A stretch of DNA of 64,000 bases, from assembly GCA_964016875.1 (NCBI GenBank), contig OZ024725.1, positions 43,051,427-43,115,426 of the forward strand. The letters are read 5' to 3'. A model generated the notes under the pieces. That model made no database searches. It was not told the origin of the DNA and saw only the letters and a list, made by a program, of their open reading frames with translations. The stretch is from Fallopia convolvulus. Taxonomy: Eukaryota > Streptophyta > Magnoliopsida > Caryophyllales > Polygonaceae. Positions within the stretch are counted from its first letter, which is position 1. Each line of letters opens with the position of its first letter. Below are positions 10,844-23,056 of the stretch, in pieces. Made by a program: the position numbers and the translations under genes.

Positions 10844-13800
10844 TCACTCGGCAAAGACGAGAGCCCATGAGGCTCTAACTTCTTCGTTTGGACCGTCCTT
10901 GTCATAAAACTTCTTCACTCGATGACCATTTACTTTGAAAATATGTCCTTGTTCATCAATCAAGTCTACCGCACCATGAGCATAGATATGGTGGACCTCA
11001 AATGGTCCGCTCCACCTAGTTCTTAACTTCCCCGGGAAAAGTTTAAGCCGTGAATTGAAAAGGAGAACCTTGTCACCGGTTTGATAGGTCTTTGGAATCA
11101 ACTTCCTATCATGCCACTTCTTGGTCTTCTCCTTGTACAACTTGGAGTTCTCATAGGCCTTCAACCTCAATTCCCCCAACTCATGAAGCTCTAGAAACCT
11201 TTTCTCACCGGCCAAGTTGATATCCCAATTCATCTCTTTGAGTGCCCATTTTGCCTTGTGCTCAAGCTCTACCGGAAGATGACATGCCTTGCCATAAACT
11301 AGATTGAAGGGGGTAGTTCCCAAAGGTGTCTTGAAGGCGGTTCTATAAGCCCAAAGTGCATCATCGAGCTTAGAGGCCCAATCTTTCCTTGATCGAGATA
11401 CAGTCTTCTCCAAGATAGCCTTGATTTGACGGTTTGACACCTCGACTTGCCCACTTGTTTGAGGATGATAAGGAGTAGCAACTCGATGAGACACCCCATA
11501 CTTGATCAACACATTCTCGAAACACCTCTCAATGAAATGAGGTCCGCCATCACTTATGAGAACCCTAGGCACACCAAACCTTGCAAAAATGTTGTTTTTC
11601 AAGAACTTCATCACCACCCTAGCATCATTGGTTCTTGTTGATATGGCCTCCACCCATTTTGAGACATAGTCCACGACTACCAAGATGTACTTGTAAGGCC
11701 CCGATGTGGGAAATGGTCCCATGAAATCAATACCCCATACATCAAATAACTCGACTTCTAGAATGCCAATTTGAGGAGTCTCATTCCTCCTTGATAGGTT
11801 CCCCTCTCTTTGGCACTCCTCACACTTCCTCACATAATCATGCACATCCTTGAACATGGTTGGCCAATAATAACCACATTGAAGAATTTTTGAAGTGGTT
11901 TTGGAACTCTTAGCGTGACCTCCCATAGGCAAGGAATGGCAATGGGGAATTATGCTCTCAACCTCTTCACTTGACACACACCGTCTATAGATTTGATCAC
12001 GCCCTTCCTTGTAGAGATATGGATCATCCCAAAAATATTGTCTAGCATCATGTAAGAATTTCTTCCTAGCTTGATAAGACAAATTTGGTGGGATCACTCC
12101 CCCTACGGCAAAGTTAGCAAAATCCGCAAACCAAGGGGAAACCCCTCGTCTTACGACACTAATAGAAAGAAGGCAAGTGGGGGAGAAAGAATTAATTAAT
12201 TGAGAACGAGAAGGAATGGAAATCGATCTAGGAGACTTACTTCCTTCCACGGACCGACATTTAAGTGTACCGAGCCCGACATGGTTGGACGCCGGTCTAG
12301 CTTCGCAGACACACAGGTCACTCGGGCCCGATGTTGAAGACCTTGGTCCCGACTCACTCGTACTTGCCTTGCCTTCGGTCTGATGTTCTGGACCTCGGGC
12401 CCGACTTACTTGGTTTGTCGATCCACCTTTCCTTCCCTCCTTCCCGCTTATGAGAACCTCATCTGCTCTTGAATCATCTATAGTCAAACCATCCTCCATC
12501 TCCAACATGTATTCAATGGGCAAACGGGATAGATGATCAGCTACCACATTTTCCGCACTGGTTTTGTCCTTGATTTCATGGTCAAACTCTTGGAGAAGGA
12601 GCATCCACCTTAGAAGCCTCGGCTTTGCATCTTTCTTCTTCATGAGGTATTTGATTGCCGCATGGTCCGTGAAGACTACCACCTTTGATCCCACAAGATA
12701 TGAACGAAATTTCTCAAATGCAAACACTATCGCAAGAAATTCTTTCTCCGTCGTTGTGTAATTGCACTGAGTTTCATCCAAAGTTTTGCTTGCGTAGTAG
12801 ATGGCATGCAACTTTCCATCCTTCCTTTGCCCAAGGACGACCCCTACGGCGAAATCACTAGCATCACACATCACCTCGAATGGAAGATTCCAATCGGGTG
12901 CCACCATTATTGGAGCCGAGATCAAGGCATCTCTCAACCTACAAAAAGAACTCATGCAATCCTCGGAAAATTCAAAGGGCACATCCTTCATCAAGAGGTT
13001 AGACAATGGTTTTGCAATCTTAGAAAAATCCTTGATGAACCGTGTATAAAATCCCGCATGACCTAAGAAACTCCTAACATCACGAACACAAGAGGGAGGA
13101 GGTAGTTTTTCAATTATTTCAACTTTAGCTTTATCTACTTCTATCCCCCTACTAGAAGCTAGGTGTCCTAGCACTATGCCCTCCTTCACCATGAAGTGAC
13201 ATTTTTCCCAATTAAGCACCAAACTAGTCTCCTCACATCTAGTCAAAACCTTGTCTAAGTTAGCTAAGCAAACATCAAATGAGGAACCATAGACGGAGAA
13301 ATCATCCATAAACACTTCTACTATATCCTCAACCATATCGGAGAAGATAGACATCATGCATCTTTGAAATGTTGCCGGCGCATTACATAAACCAAAAGGC
13401 ATGCGTCTATAGGCAAAAGTCCCATAAGGACATGTGAATGTCGTCTTCTCTTGATCATCGGGATGAATAGGGATTTGCCAAAACCCGCTATACCCGTCAA
13501 GGTAGCAAAAATATTCATGTTGTGCTAATCTTTCTAGGACTTGGTCTATGAAAGGAAGAGGAAAATGGTCTTTGCGAGTGCCACTTTTAAGCTTACGGTA
13601 ATCAATACACATACGCCATTTTGTTGTGGTTCTCATAGGTATCATTTCTCCCTTTTCATTTTGCACAACGGTGAGACCTCCTTTCTTCGGAACTACATGC
13701 ACGGGACTCATATACTTGCTATCGGAAATTGGGAAAATGATTCCCGCATCCAACATCCTAAGTATTTCACTCTTTACCACTTCTTTCATGTTAGGATTTA

Positions 13801-15844
13801 ATCTTCTTTGGGGTTCAATAGTGGGTTTATGGTTATCCTCCATATAAATCCTATGCATGCAAATTGAGGGAGAGATTCCCTTTAGTTCCTCTAGTGAATA
13901 CCCTAAAGCTCCTCTATGTTTTCTTAGAACCTCTAACAACTTAGACTCCTCATCATCATTCAAGTTGGCATTTATAATTACGGGTAAAGAAGAGTTGGGT
14001 CCAAGAAATGCGTACCTCAAATCTTTTGGAAGCTCCTTGAGTTCTTGAGATGGTTCCGGTGGTGCTTGAACTTCTTCTTTCTCGGCCTTGAACACCTCCA
14101 AATAAGACATCCTTTCCTCCAATTGTTCATGCTCAATCATATTGAGGGCTAGACCTTGGTGCTCTATCTCAATTTCTCTAGGTGGTGGGGTGGCTTTCAA
14201 CCTAAGCTCCCTAGGCCTTGACTTCTTAGAAACGGCTTCCCATTGCAATCCAAGAGGAGCTTGGATCATCTTATCTTCCTTATGTACGACCCCTTTTGAA
14301 GTTGGCCTAAAGAAAAACTCAATCTCTCGTCCTCCAATGTCAAGAGACAAGTGGCCCTTTTTTACATCAATGATTGCCCCAACCGTAGCAAGGAAAGGTC
14401 TCCCTAGTATAATCGGTTCACCCGGCACTTCTATCATGTCCACCACAACAAAGTCGATTGGGACATAGTGGCCTTCAATGCAAACGGGATAATCCTCGAC
14501 GATACCAATTGGCTCGATGGACGACCCATCCGCTATCGTTAACCTCATGTTGACCGGAGCTATGAGACCCATGGATGTGGATTTCCATATGGTGTAAGGA
14601 ATGATGCTCGTGTTTGCACCAAGGTCACATAAGGCTTGGAAGTTTTGAGACCCCACACCAATGGTTATAGCAAAGCGACCGGGATCTCCTAGCTTTTGTG
14701 GTAACTCCAAGGTCTTGACCTCATCTTGCATTTCAACTATGGACCTCTTCTTGCTCAAAATCTCCTTTAAGAACTTGGCATAAGATGGCATCTCGCTCAA
14801 TGCATCGGTGAACGGGATGGAGATGTTCAAGCCTTGCAAGAGTTTGAGAAACCTCTTGAACTTGTTCTCTACAACATCTTTTGGCTTCTTCGAGGGATAT
14901 GGAAGAATTGTTGCACCTTGAATCATGCTTGGATCCACCTCTTTGGACTTCCCCACTTCACTTGCATCATTTCCTGGTTGGACCGACTTGGGCACCATGT
15001 CGGGCCCGATGTTGTGAATCTCGGTCCGAGGCAAAGGAGTTGGATCGAGGTCGGTGTACGTCGGTCCCGAGTTGCTCCCAATCTCGGTCCTGGGTAAAGG
15101 AGTCGATCTTCTTGTTGGGTCGACTTCAGGGAATGTCGGACCCGACTTGCTGGGTAAGTTGGTCCGACTCTCTTCATTCTTCTTAGGCACGTGTGGCTCG
15201 AGTAGGTTTCGGCCACTTCTCAATCCAATTGCCCGGACTTCATTTTGATGGTTTTGAGCTCGAGGATTCTCCTCGGGTCGGCCCGGAAGCCTCCCATTCT
15301 CTCTCGGGACTTGAGTCACGATTTGGGCAAATTGATTGTCGACTTGCCTCCTCCATGCACCAAACTCATTGAATTGAGTCCTCATCTCCTTGAACCCGTC
15401 TCTCATATCTTGAGCAAATGTTTGTAACTCATCGAATCCCGGTGGTCTATATGGTGGTGGTGGCGCCCTTGGCTCGTTTTGGTTGAAGTTGTTGTTGTAA
15501 CCTTGAGCTTGACCGTTGTTCCACCGACCATTTCCACCATTGTTGAAATTGCCTCTTCCACCGAAATTTCCTCGAACATAGTTTGCCTCCTCAATTCGCT
15601 CGGCCAAGCGCACTTGGCTCTCATTCGGACAAACTTGTGTAGCATGTGCAAAGGATCCACACTCCTCACAAGCTCTAGCATTTTGCTTGTAGTAGTGGAC
15701 TTGCCTCTTAAGCTTGCTCACTTCACCTTCAAGGAATTGGAGCTTCACATCCCTATCAATGTCTTCTCCCTTTGGATCATATAACTTCCTTGCACCTTCA
15801 CCTTGAACTTTCACCTCTTTGCTCGCTTGACTCACCCCATACAT
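10844..15844 (-). CDS. Athila polyprotein: zinc knuckle, protease, RT, RNase H, integrase
   Basis: A 1666-residue open frame. In order: Gag zinc knuckle CX2CX4HX4C (C59, C62, H67, C72); a spacer carrying palindrome motifs (about 229-290); aspartic protease with DLGA at 407-410 rather than the usual D[ST]GA; RT with YLDGYSG (783 catalytic) and FMDD at 845-848; RNase H with CDASDF (D994), an E near 1034 and TDH (D1060); a 140-residue low-complexity spacer (about 1112-1250); integrase with HHCC zinc finger (H1303/H1310, C1341, C1344) and D1373, D1432, E1468. The C-terminal KKWHDRKL and [14 protein letters not shown] block is typical of Athila. The listed start is only where the frame opens: the real start is the gag ATG at 16701, and a single frameshift near 15853 separates the two. 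All catalytic residues looked for are present. Confidence 0.9.
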   Translation of the reverse strand: MYGVSQASKEVKVQGEGARKLYDPKGEDIDRDVKLQFLEGEVSKLKRQVHYYKQNARACEECGSFAHATQVCPNESQVRLAERIEEANYVRGNFGGRGNFNNGGNGRWNNGQAQGYNNNFNQNEPRAPPPPYRPPGFDELQTFAQDMRDGFKEMRTQFNEFGAWRRQVDNQFAQIVTQVPRENGRLPGRPEENPRAQNHQNEVRAIGLRSGRNLLEPHVPKKNEESRTNLPSKSGPTFPEVDPTRRSTPLPRTEIGSNSGPTYTDLDPTPLPRTEIHNIGPDMVPKSVQPGNDASEVGKSKEVDPSMIQGATILPYPSKKPKDVVENKFKRFLKLLQGLNISIPFTDALSEMPSYAKFLKEILSKKRSIVEMQDEVKTLELPQKLGDPGRFAITIGVGSQNFQALCDLGANTSIIPYTIWKSTSMGLIAPVNMRLTIADGSSIEPIGIVEDYPVCIEGHYVPIDFVVVDMIEVPGEPIILGRPFLATVGAIIDVKKGHLSLDIGGREIEFFFRPTSKGVVHKEDKMIQAPLGLQWEAVSKKSRPRELRLKATPPPREIEIEHQGLALNMIEHEQLEERMSYLEVFKAEKEEVQAPPEPSQELKELPKDLRYAFLGPNSSLPVIINANLNDDEESKLLEVLRKHRGALGYSLEELKGISPSICMHRIYMEDNHKPTIEPQRRLNPNMKEVVKSEILRMLDAGIIFPISDSKYMSPVHVVPKKGGLTVVQNEKGEMIPMRTTTKWRMCIDYRKLKSGTRKDHFPLPFIDQVLERLAQHEYFCYLDGYSGFWQIPIHPDDQEKTTFTCPYGTFAYRRMPFGLCNAPATFQRCMMSIFSDMVEDIVEVFMDDFSVYGSSFDVCLANLDKVLTRCEETSLVLNWEKCHFMVKEGIVLGHLASSRGIEVDKAKVEIIEKLPPPSCVRDVRSFLGHAGFYTRFIKDFSKIAKPLSNLLMKDVPFEFSEDCMSSFCRLRDALISAPIMVAPDWNLPFEVMCDASDFAVGVVLGQRKDGKLHAIYYASKTLDETQCNYTTTEKEFLAIVFAFEKFRSYLVGSKVVVFTDHAAIKYLMKKKDAKPRLLRWMLLLQEFDHEIKDKTSAENVVADHLSRLPIEYMLEMEDGLTIDDSRADEVLISGKEGRKGGSTNQVSRARGPEHQTEGKASTSESGPRSSTSGPSDLCVCEARPASNHVGLGTLKCRSVEGSKSPRSISIPSRSQLINSFSPTCLLSISVVRRGVSPWFADFANFAVGGVIPPNLSYQARKKFLHDARQYFWDDPYLYKEGRDQIYRRCVSSEEVESIIPHCHSLPMGGHAKSSKTTSKILQCGYYWPTMFKDVHDYVRKCEECQREGNLSRRNETPQIGILEVELFDVWGIDFMGPFPTSGPYKYILVVVDYVSKWVEAISTRTNDARVVMKFLKNNIFARFGVPRVLISDGGPHFIERCFENVLIKYGVSHRVATPYHPQTSGQVEVSNRQIKAILEKTVSRSRKDWASKLDDALWAYRTAFKTPLGTTPFNLVYGKACHLPVELEHKAKWALKEMNWDINLAGEKRFLELHELGELRLKAYENSKLYKEKTKKWHDRKLIPKTYQTGDKVLLFNSRLKLFPGKLRTRWSGPFEVHHIYAHGAVDLIDEQGHIFKVNGHRVKKFYDKDGPNEEVRASWALVFAE

Positions 15845-16701
15845 GGCCTATAATCGGATAGCTTGTCAAGTAGCTCCCAAGCTTGATCTGGTGTCAAGTC
15901 TATGAACCCACAATCGGTGTGGAGATTGAGCTTGTCCTTCGTTACCGGATTGATGCCTTGGAAAAAGATGTCTTGAAGCACATATGGTTGTTGGCCATGA
16001 GTAGGACATTGGCGCAACATCTCCTCGAAACGGTCCCATGCTTCGAAGAGAGGCTCATTCGGACCTTGTTGAAAGCTTGCAATCTTCCTTCTTAGCTCGG
16101 TTGTCTTTGAGGGCGGGAAGAACTTCATCAAGAAAGCATCATAGAGTGTCTTCCAATTTGTGATTGACCTAGGATCTTGGCTCTCGAGCCAATGTGTGGC
16201 CTTGCCCCCAAGTGACCACTTGAACGCCTTCAGAAGCACATACTCCAATGTCTCCTCGTCGGTGGAGATCGTCTCACACATGTCCACAAAACGTTTGACA
16301 TGCTCTATGGGACACTCATGTGGACGGCCCTCGAATTGATCACGCTTGATGAGGGTAATGAATTGCGTCTTGATCTCAAAATTCTTGGCAACCTCGGGAA
16401 TCACAATAGCCGGCTCGGGTACCCTCAACTCCGAATGCATGTATTGGCGTGCATTCCGGGGTAGAGCTTTGAGTTGAGCCTCGGCTCTCATCCGTTGCTC
16501 CCGTTCTCTTCTTGCTACCTCCTCTTGATTGTCCCTCTCAAGTTGCAATCTAGCCATTTCGGCCCTAAGTTGAGCCAACTCCTCATCAACATGGAGAGCT
16601 TGATTCGCCATCCTTTTCCTTCTTCGGGCTTCCTTGAGAATACTTTCCGGATCACTCATAAACTCAAGCTCAAGTGTTCCTCGGGAGGAACGAGCTAGCA
16701 T
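15832..16701 (-). pseudogene. Athila gag N-terminal part, frameshifted into pol
   Basis: Encodes the capsid part of Gag: an acidic, coiled-coil-prone N-terminus (EELAQLRAEMARLQLE) and the retrotransposon gag domain (WLESQDPRSITNWKTLYDAFLMKFFP, EEMLRQCPTHG). The ATG at 16701 was chosen over an in-frame upstream Met because the homologous start in Athila-B sits at the same place after a CAG-TGT context, and residues upstream are not gag-like. Comparison with Athila-A2 shows one missing base (GATTATAGG against GATTATGAGG) near 15853, which shifts the frame and ends Gag early just before the zinc knuckle. Confidence 0.85.
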
Positions 16702-16830
16702 ACACCTATGAAACAAAAACACAAACCAAAACAAATCAAAAACAAACAAAGGGTTTGGGCTATTCCCTCACCCAAATCACTACCAAAACACAAGAAACTC
16801 ACCAAATTGGCACTCAATGCACTTAGACTT

Positions 16831-16850
16831 CCCCGGCAACGGCGCCAATC
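16831..16850 (-). promoter_or_regulatory. Athila-A1 primer binding site
   Basis: Immediately inside the 5' LTR, the minus strand reads TTGGCGCCGTTGCCGGGG. This is the primer binding site usual for Athila/Tat elements, attributed in the literature to tRNA-Asp. A spacer of a few bases separates it from the LTR end at 16854. Confidence 0.8.
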
Positions 16851-16853
16851 TTT

Positions 16854-18259
16854 TGATCGCCTCTCGGGATGCGAGGGTCTAGAGATACAATTTATAACCC
16901 GACCCCGTTGTAGTACTGGTGGGTGTCGAACACTCGGGAAGTCTACTCGATCGATGTGCCTAGATACTAGAAAGCTAGAAAGGAGGGTTTAAAACAAAGG
17001 AAAACAAAGAAAACAGTCGGGACCGACACTGAGGTCACGTCGGGCCCGAGGTTGGCGACAAGAGGAAGTCGGGACCGACACTGTGTAAGTCGGGCCCGAG
17101 GTATCTGGGGATGTCGAACTCAAGGATTTAAAAGTAGATCTTGGGCTTTTGGGTTCCTTCCCTAGTAGATTAAGGCTTTTCCACCCCAATTCAAGCAATG
17201 AGTGATGATCGGACTAGGATCGAGTGCTTTCGCCCTCGTTCCATCCACTTCTACACCTCGATCATTGGGGAAATCTCCTTCGAAGCAAGGTCTTGAGATT
17301 GACACATGTTCACTTTCGCTACTTTGCCAATCTCAAGCCTTGATTCCCAACATTCGCAAGGAATTGTAGCTCTATGTAGAGTGGGTTCCTTAGATCAAAC
17401 ACTCAAGGCTATGGAATTGGGGTTTCTAGCCTAAACCTAGCTAGGGTTTTCCCCCATAACCCATGATCAAGGAGATCTACTCCATGAGACAAGCAAAGAA
17501 AGCAATCAAATCAAAAGGGAAAGCAATCATCATAATCAATCTCAAAACAAAGCAAAGTTTCATTCAAATCCAAAGCAATCCACAAATTCCAATCAAGGGT
17601 TTTCAAATCCACAAGAACAAAGCAAATCAAAGCAAATCTACCAACAAAACCTATCAAGTCTTCCTCCCTTGGCCGATTCTCTCTCTCTTCCTTCTCCTCT
17701 CCTTCCTCCTTGCTCTCCAAGAATCCTTTTGGTTCCCTTGGAACCCCCTTTTTGTGTGTGTGAGAGGGAACCCTTTCTTAGAAGACAAGAGGGCCTTTTA
17801 TAGATTAGATGAGGGGCAAAAGTGGAAGTCCACAAATTCGTGCCTTAAAGCCCAAGTAGTTCGGTGACTGACTCGGACCGACATGGAGGACCTCAGACCC
17901 GAGTTACTGTGCATCTCGGTCCGAGGTTGGAAACTTCAAAGTCGGGCCCGACGTGGTTGCAACTCGGTCCTGACCTCGTTCCACCTTCTTCTTGTTGGCT
18001 TCTCTTGTTCTTCTTCATGGCTTGCTTCTCCCTTTCCCGCTTTAGCTCGGCCTTTGCTCCATGTCTCGACCCTCCTTCAAATCGATCCTCGGTTCATGCC
18101 AAATTACCTACAAAACACATAAAATGCGCGTAGTCTCCGAATCTCATAGAAATACGGGAACTAAGCTAAAAAGGAACAAAATGTACAAGAAAAGGGGAAA
18201 AAGAAACATATTTACAAAGGAAATCACATATGAAAACACCACCAAATAAAGAGACATCA
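16854..18259 (-). repeat. Athila-A1 5' LTR
   Basis: 1406-bp LTR, right in window coordinates, ending GACATCA. It has the same TATA box and the same two palindrome clusters as its partner, near 17016-17105 and 17869-17975. One palindrome carries point changes here (CTCAGACCCGAG near 17893). Confidence 0.92.
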
Positions 18260-20118
18260 TCCCCTAACCCTGGCTCTGCTTTTAGCAGCCATTCAAACCA
18301 CCAACAAGCCTGCTAAACCATTCATGCTTGAAGGTCCTAAAACCTCACAAAAGCAAGAACCTAGTCCATCATCTCCAAATCCAACTGAATCCCTCCCAAT
18401 TTCTCAAGAAATCCCTCCTACTTAAACCTCACCAGAAACCCTCGCCCCATCCCCACAAATTTCTATACCCAATTCTCCGAAACCCACAAAGAATGAGCAA
18501 GCGAGAACCGAGTCTTTGCTTAGAGTTGAGGGTTCCAAATCTCAAAATTTGCAAGGGGAGTTCGATTCTGTTCAAGAGGTTGTGAAATCCATTGAGGCCA
18601 TGGAGTCTCAAGAAAAAGAAGTAGAATCAGTCGCTGCGGAGAAGACGACTACTGTACACTCGACGGGAAAAGTTGCTTAGGTCGATGACCTTAATCAAGT
18701 CGTTGACCCAAGTAAAGTGACTAACCCAGTCAAAAATCTGGATTCACCTCTCCAGCTTTTGAATTTTGAGGGACAAGATGACTCGGAACAAGGTAGTCCA
18801 AGTGATCCTAAGCTCTCTCTGTTCAATAAGTTGCATCCTCCTCTAAGGCCAAAACAAAAGAAGAATTCACTAAGCGACTGTTTGAGTCTGAAAAATCCGA
18901 TGGGGATGATGTTGTGGTAATCAAAGATTCACGGAAACCAAAGACTAGAGGATCTAGTGCTAGGGTTACAGGAAAAAGAGGTACGGAATAGACTCCCACT
19001 CCTGGCGAATCCGAGGGTGGTGAATCTGTTTTGTCCAAGAAAACTGTTAGGTCTAAAAAGAGCAAGAAGGCACCCACTCGGTCAAGTGGACGACTTGCTG
19101 TGAGTGGAAAACCCAAAAAGGGCAGTGGAGACATCAAGGGAGAAGGAAGCAACATGGCAGGACGTGACTTTGTCAAGGAACTCATCATGGACGATGAGTT
19201 CATCGAATCAACTGGTTTACAAGGTGTCTCTGAGTTGTTGTCTGTTCAAGGATGGACTCATCTGTTTCATGATGAGGAGAGTTTCAATCCGGGGTTGGTG
19301 AAAGAGTTCTATAGGTCGTTGACTGTAGAGGACAAAGAGAAGAGGACCATGGGTCATTATGAGTTAAATGGTGAGAAATTCACCTTGTCGAGCATGGAAC
19401 TGGCCACTCTTCTAAAAGTGCCACACAAAGGTTTTGCAGAATATTACAGAGGTACATTGCCTGATGAAGTAGACTCGACGGCGCTATTGAAAGAGGTTAC
19501 ACAGGTTGACGACATTGAAAGTGGCCCCTTTGCCATTAATTCAATGTATGCTGAAGGAAAGTTCTCTTTACCTGGGTTATTAGCAACCTAATTCCTAGGG
19601 AACAAAAGTGAAGTACTGCCATGATGCAAGACATTCTTGTCATGGATAAGATTCTTCAAAAGGAACCGATTAATCTTCCTCGCTTGGTGCTTCTACACAT
19701 GGAATCTGTGAAAGATAATCCCACTCATGCTCTCCCATACTGTTCTATTGTCAAGAAAGTGCTTCTTTATCATGAGGTTTATGAGGCTGAAAAATAAGTG
19801 GAGCACGTTCGTCTTCTGAACTCTGACATTGTTCGCAAGATGGGTTATAAGCTGATTAATGATCAATGAGTGTCCAGGGATGCAGGCAAGGATGTGGTTT
19901 CTGATGCTGAGATGGAAGATGCTGAGTTGGGCATCCATGCTATGGGAAGGGAAGGTGAGCAACTTGGTGCAATTATAAAGCTGTTAGTTGAGCTCCAACG
20001 TCAAAACCAGGATTTGCTTGAGAATGTTGGCCAACTCCTGCGTGATCAATCTGAGCTGAAATCTTATGTTCGTGACTTATTTGTTGCGCTCGATGATCTG
20101 ATCAAGTCAGTGACTTAG
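18260..20118 (+). pseudogene. Sirevirus second ORF, remainder: plant transposon protein domain
   Basis: Continuation of the ORF begun at 7601. The longest intact piece (19031-19591, 186 residues) has a Lys/Ser-rich basic region followed by a folded domain (GRDFVKELIMDDEFIE, SVQGWTHLFHDEESFNPGLVKEFYRSL, GEKFTLSSMELATLLKVP) that resembles the 'putative plant transposon protein' domain of envelope-position ORFs. A last piece (19870-20118) ends in a coiled-coil-like segment (LVELQRQNQDLLENVGQLLRDQSEL). Stops at 18422 and 18679 and frame changes near 19600 show decay. Palindrome-like motifs with 18-bp period occur at 18681, 18699 and 18717. Role unknown; I do not claim envelope function. Confidence 0.65.
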
Positions 20119-20335
20119 CTTGAGTAGCCGACATCCAGTTCCCTTTATTTTCCCTTGCACATCTACTATCTCAAAAATATCTTTTTGGTTTCATCTATGT
20201 GTTTTTGCTTTCTCTGTGTTGCATGGTTAAGACTATTTTGTTTCTGTTGCTGTGGTTTGCGTATGTACGTTGGATAATTTTCTATTCACCCTTGCTTGAT
20301 TATCTCTTTTTGCTTGATTATTTAAATTGATCTTT

Positions 20336-20531
20336 TTGATGATGCCAAAAGGGGGAAAAGGCTAAGGGTAGATAAAATAATGGGATTTTTATGCTGAATT
20401 ACATGTGGGTTATCCAACTTAGGGGGAACTTTTGGCTAACTTTGAATATTATTGCATATCCTGTTCGAGATTTTGGTATTGCTCTGTTTATACAGGATAG
20501 AAGAGTTTATCACCATCAAAAAGGGGGAATT
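20336..20531 (+). promoter_or_regulatory. Sirevirus multiple polypurine tracts
   Basis: GATGCCAAAAGGGGGAAAAG at 20342-20361, TTAGGGGGAA near 20420 and ATCAAAAAGGGGGAATT just before the LTR. Repeated purine tracts of this kind are a known signature of Sireviruses; the last one abuts the LTR start TGTTAG. Confidence 0.8.
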
Positions 20532-21294
20532 TGTTAGAAAAGCTGGAGGCTTTGATTTTGATGGTTCCAAACGTCTGTCACGTGAACGACCTCGAGTCTT
20601 TGAAAAGAGTCGCCAACGTCAGCTAGGTCGTTGACGTGTGTTGAAGGCAAATCTCGGAGATCTTGAAGACGCGTGAGATCTTGGCAGTTTGGATAGTATA
20701 TTCTTGTTTTAGGAAAGATCTCGTCTATTGTATTGTAAGCCGATTATTGCCTTTATCCTAAGCCGATTTTATTGTAATCTCTTGATATGCTTAGGAAGAT
20801 TTTGTAAAGATAATAGAAATAATATCTTGCCATAACTGAATTGGAAGATATTATTCTCTCTTATCTGACCTAGTTTGTGTGTATTTAATCTAAGGTTTTA
20901 GGTTAGATAGAGCACGAACTCATACTCCATTTTGTGCTAAGAAAGAAACGAGAGTTCGAGAGGAAGACCTAGGCTTTTGTTAGATTGAGTGCGGATTGTA
21001 GTTATTTAGTTCACAACGAGTTCTAGAGTGCTTGGGAAGTAGGTCTAGATCTAGGGTATTCGTGTAACTAATCCAAAAGATCAATAAAGCAAGCTACGAC
21101 TTTTAATCGTACCAAGCTAGAACTTGGAAGGGAGTGGGTTTTACACTTGGTTGATTGAGTTGATCAAACAAGTGTTTCCACTATAAAAAAACGTGTTCAA
21201 GTAAGTCTTTCTTGTAGTTCATTTCCGCTGCATTCACTTAAGAGGTTTACGACTTAGTTGAGGTCGACAACCTAGACGTACTAACGATCCTACA
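20532..21294 (+). repeat. Sirevirus 3' LTR
   Basis: 763 bp, from TGTTAGAAAAGC directly after the polypurine tract to ATCCTACA. The 5' LTR is outside the window, so the TSD (AATGG at 21295-21299) cannot be confirmed. Motifs resembling the Athila palindromes lie in U3 (GTCGCCAACGTC at 20609, GTCGTTGACG at 20627, 18 bp apart) and at the 3' end (GGTCGACAACC at 21262). Confidence 0.75.
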
Positions 21295-22157
21295 AATGGT
21301 GAACCCCATAATCTCAATAAGCCCATCAAATACTATTATTTTATTATTTTTTCTTCTTCCACATCATTCATAATCTTCCATCTATTTTTTCCACAATCAA
21401 CTCTTCCCAATGGTGAGCCCCATGAGCCCTTCATTTTACTTTTCTCATTTTCTAATAATTATTAATTTTTCCATACAAAATTACAAATATACATTCATTT
21501 TTATTATATATATCATTATTTATCTAAATAAATATATTTTTATACTAAATTTATTAAATTACACATTTAATTAATTTGTGAAATTTTGTATTATTATTGT
21601 AAATTAAAACCAAAACCATAGGTAGATGCAAAATAATAGATATGCAGAATTTATTCATATATAACTCAACAAAGAATGAAATATATATAAAAATTGATAT
21701 TTATATGTAGATAAAATTAATTTTTTATTTTTGATATAATTTATTTAAGCTAAAACAATGATTAATGTAAAGAATATATAAATATGTGTTCTTATTTGAA
21801 AATAATTCAAAAATTCAAAAATTAATTAAAAAATAATTTAAACGTATGTAAAATTGGTCTCATAAAAAATTATAATTTTTGATATAATTTTTCTTTTTTG
21901 GAAATTAAAATAAGTCAAAATGGGCTTTTAATTTTAAATTAAAATAAGTTAAAATTGGTCTAGTGTGATAGCAAAGTGGATGAAAAATTTCACAAGTTAC
22001 CCTGCCAATGCCAAGTGGCGAGGTGCTACAGGCCACAGGTAAAGCATATTTCGATCTTTTTTTCCTCGACCCATTCAATAGTCTCTTTTTTTATTGTTCA
22101 TTTATGTTGAGCTCCCCCATAATCTGGAAAAACAACTACCGTTGGGCATGCTCTTAG
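21295..22157. mobile_element. Possible PIF/Harbinger-type MITE, left end uncertain
   Basis: AT-rich stretch. The right end reads CTACCGTTGGGCATGCTC then TTA, resembling terminal repeats of PIF/Harbinger MITEs with their TTA target. AATGGTGAACCCCAT at 21295 and AATGGTGAGCCCCAT near 21408 are a repeated subterminal motif. The left end was probably displaced by the Sirevirus insertion. There are no ORFs. Confidence 0.35.
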
Positions 22158-22990
22158 CAAGCAAACCCCAAAATTGCTATCTTTCCCATCCATACTACCC
22201 AGAGGAGTCAGTTCCCACATACAGAATCTGCATAAAATAAACAAGAGGCCAAAAGAAGCCACGGAACACAGGGAAAAAGAAATAGCAACAATACATTTCT
22301 AAAATCCAAAATAGATTGAATCCAGAGAAGTAAACTAACTGAATGAGCTATCCTGCTAGAATCCACTTCTATATGAAAAGTCAATCCACAACATAGACAA
22401 AAAGGGGTAAACCCAAAAAAACAAGTTCTTCATTACAACAAACCACAAGTACAAAGCAATTATATGAAGCTGAATTCTAATCCAAGCAAACCTAAACATG
22501 AAAGTTGAAATGGGGAATGGGTTTCTAGATACCCAAGAGGAACTGAAACGAAGATTATAAGCATAAGAATCATAATTTTGAATTAGAATAACAACGAAGA
22601 ACTCATAAGAAGAAGAAACCAGCAAGTAAAAAAACAACATCAACCCAATTGCTAAACCCTAACCCAGAAAGACAACACAGCTAAAGAGCAGGCCAATTTT
22701 GAAACCCCGAGCCTAAAGAACAAGAAAGCTTACATGTACAATAACGACCATAGAGGAAGACGCCACCGAGTTGCAGAACCTCATGTATTCCGATATACAA
22801 CACAGAGAGAAGAAGAAGAAGAAGAAGAAGAAGAGGGAGCCGAACAAAGTAGAACGATCAACACAGAGGAGAGAGCATAAGGACAAATAATTAGTAAAAT
22901 ATCCTTTTAGAAGAGCGGCCCAAAAGTGTAGTACAAATCCGCATCACAAAATTATAAAGAAAAAATCCGCCATTAATCAGAACCGCACGA
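22158..22990 (-). CDS. Possible 5' end of a small cellular gene
   Basis: On the minus strand a (CTT)n-rich leader (22808-22834) precedes an ATG at 22784 and a 17-codon exon (MRFCNSVASSSMVVIVH) ending in a GTAAGC donor at 22733. The leader-plus-short-exon layout is that of a real plant gene. I do not recognise the product. The ORF at 22643-22356 is hydrophobic and could be intron. No later exon was found, so this is a fragment or a gene whose rest was lost. Confidence 0.3.
22805..22836. repeat. (GAA)n microsatellite
   Basis: About nine GAA/AGA units in the presumed 5' leader of the minus-strand gene fragment. Confidence 0.85.
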
Positions 22991-23056
22991 TAGTAACAAA
23001 AGGATTTTATAAAAACCAACGAACGGATTTACAAGTTGTGTTTGCATTTATTTATT

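Larger units (their letters stand above)
7698..18259 (-). mobile_element. Athila-A1: complete antisense Athila (Ty3/gypsy) element
   Basis: Element of 10,562 bp bounded by TSD TCCCC (7693-7697 and 18260-18264). Both LTRs are 1406 bp (7698-9103 and 16854-18259) and start TGATGTCTCT on the minus strand. In sense order it has 5' LTR, a primer binding site, gag, protease-RT-RNase H-integrase, a 1.7-kb non-coding 3' region, a polypurine tract and 3' LTR. By eye the LTRs differ at roughly 20 positions, so insertion is fairly recent. It lies inside the Sirevirus second ORF. The same family recurs in opposite orientation at 27930-39807. It has no Athila ORF-1 gene. Confidence 0.92.

Noticed and set aside
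13541..15784. Several 60-108-codon plus-strand ORFs inside Athila-A1 pol
   Set aside because: Shadows of the long minus-strand polyprotein frame; equivalent shadows appear antisense to A2 pol.
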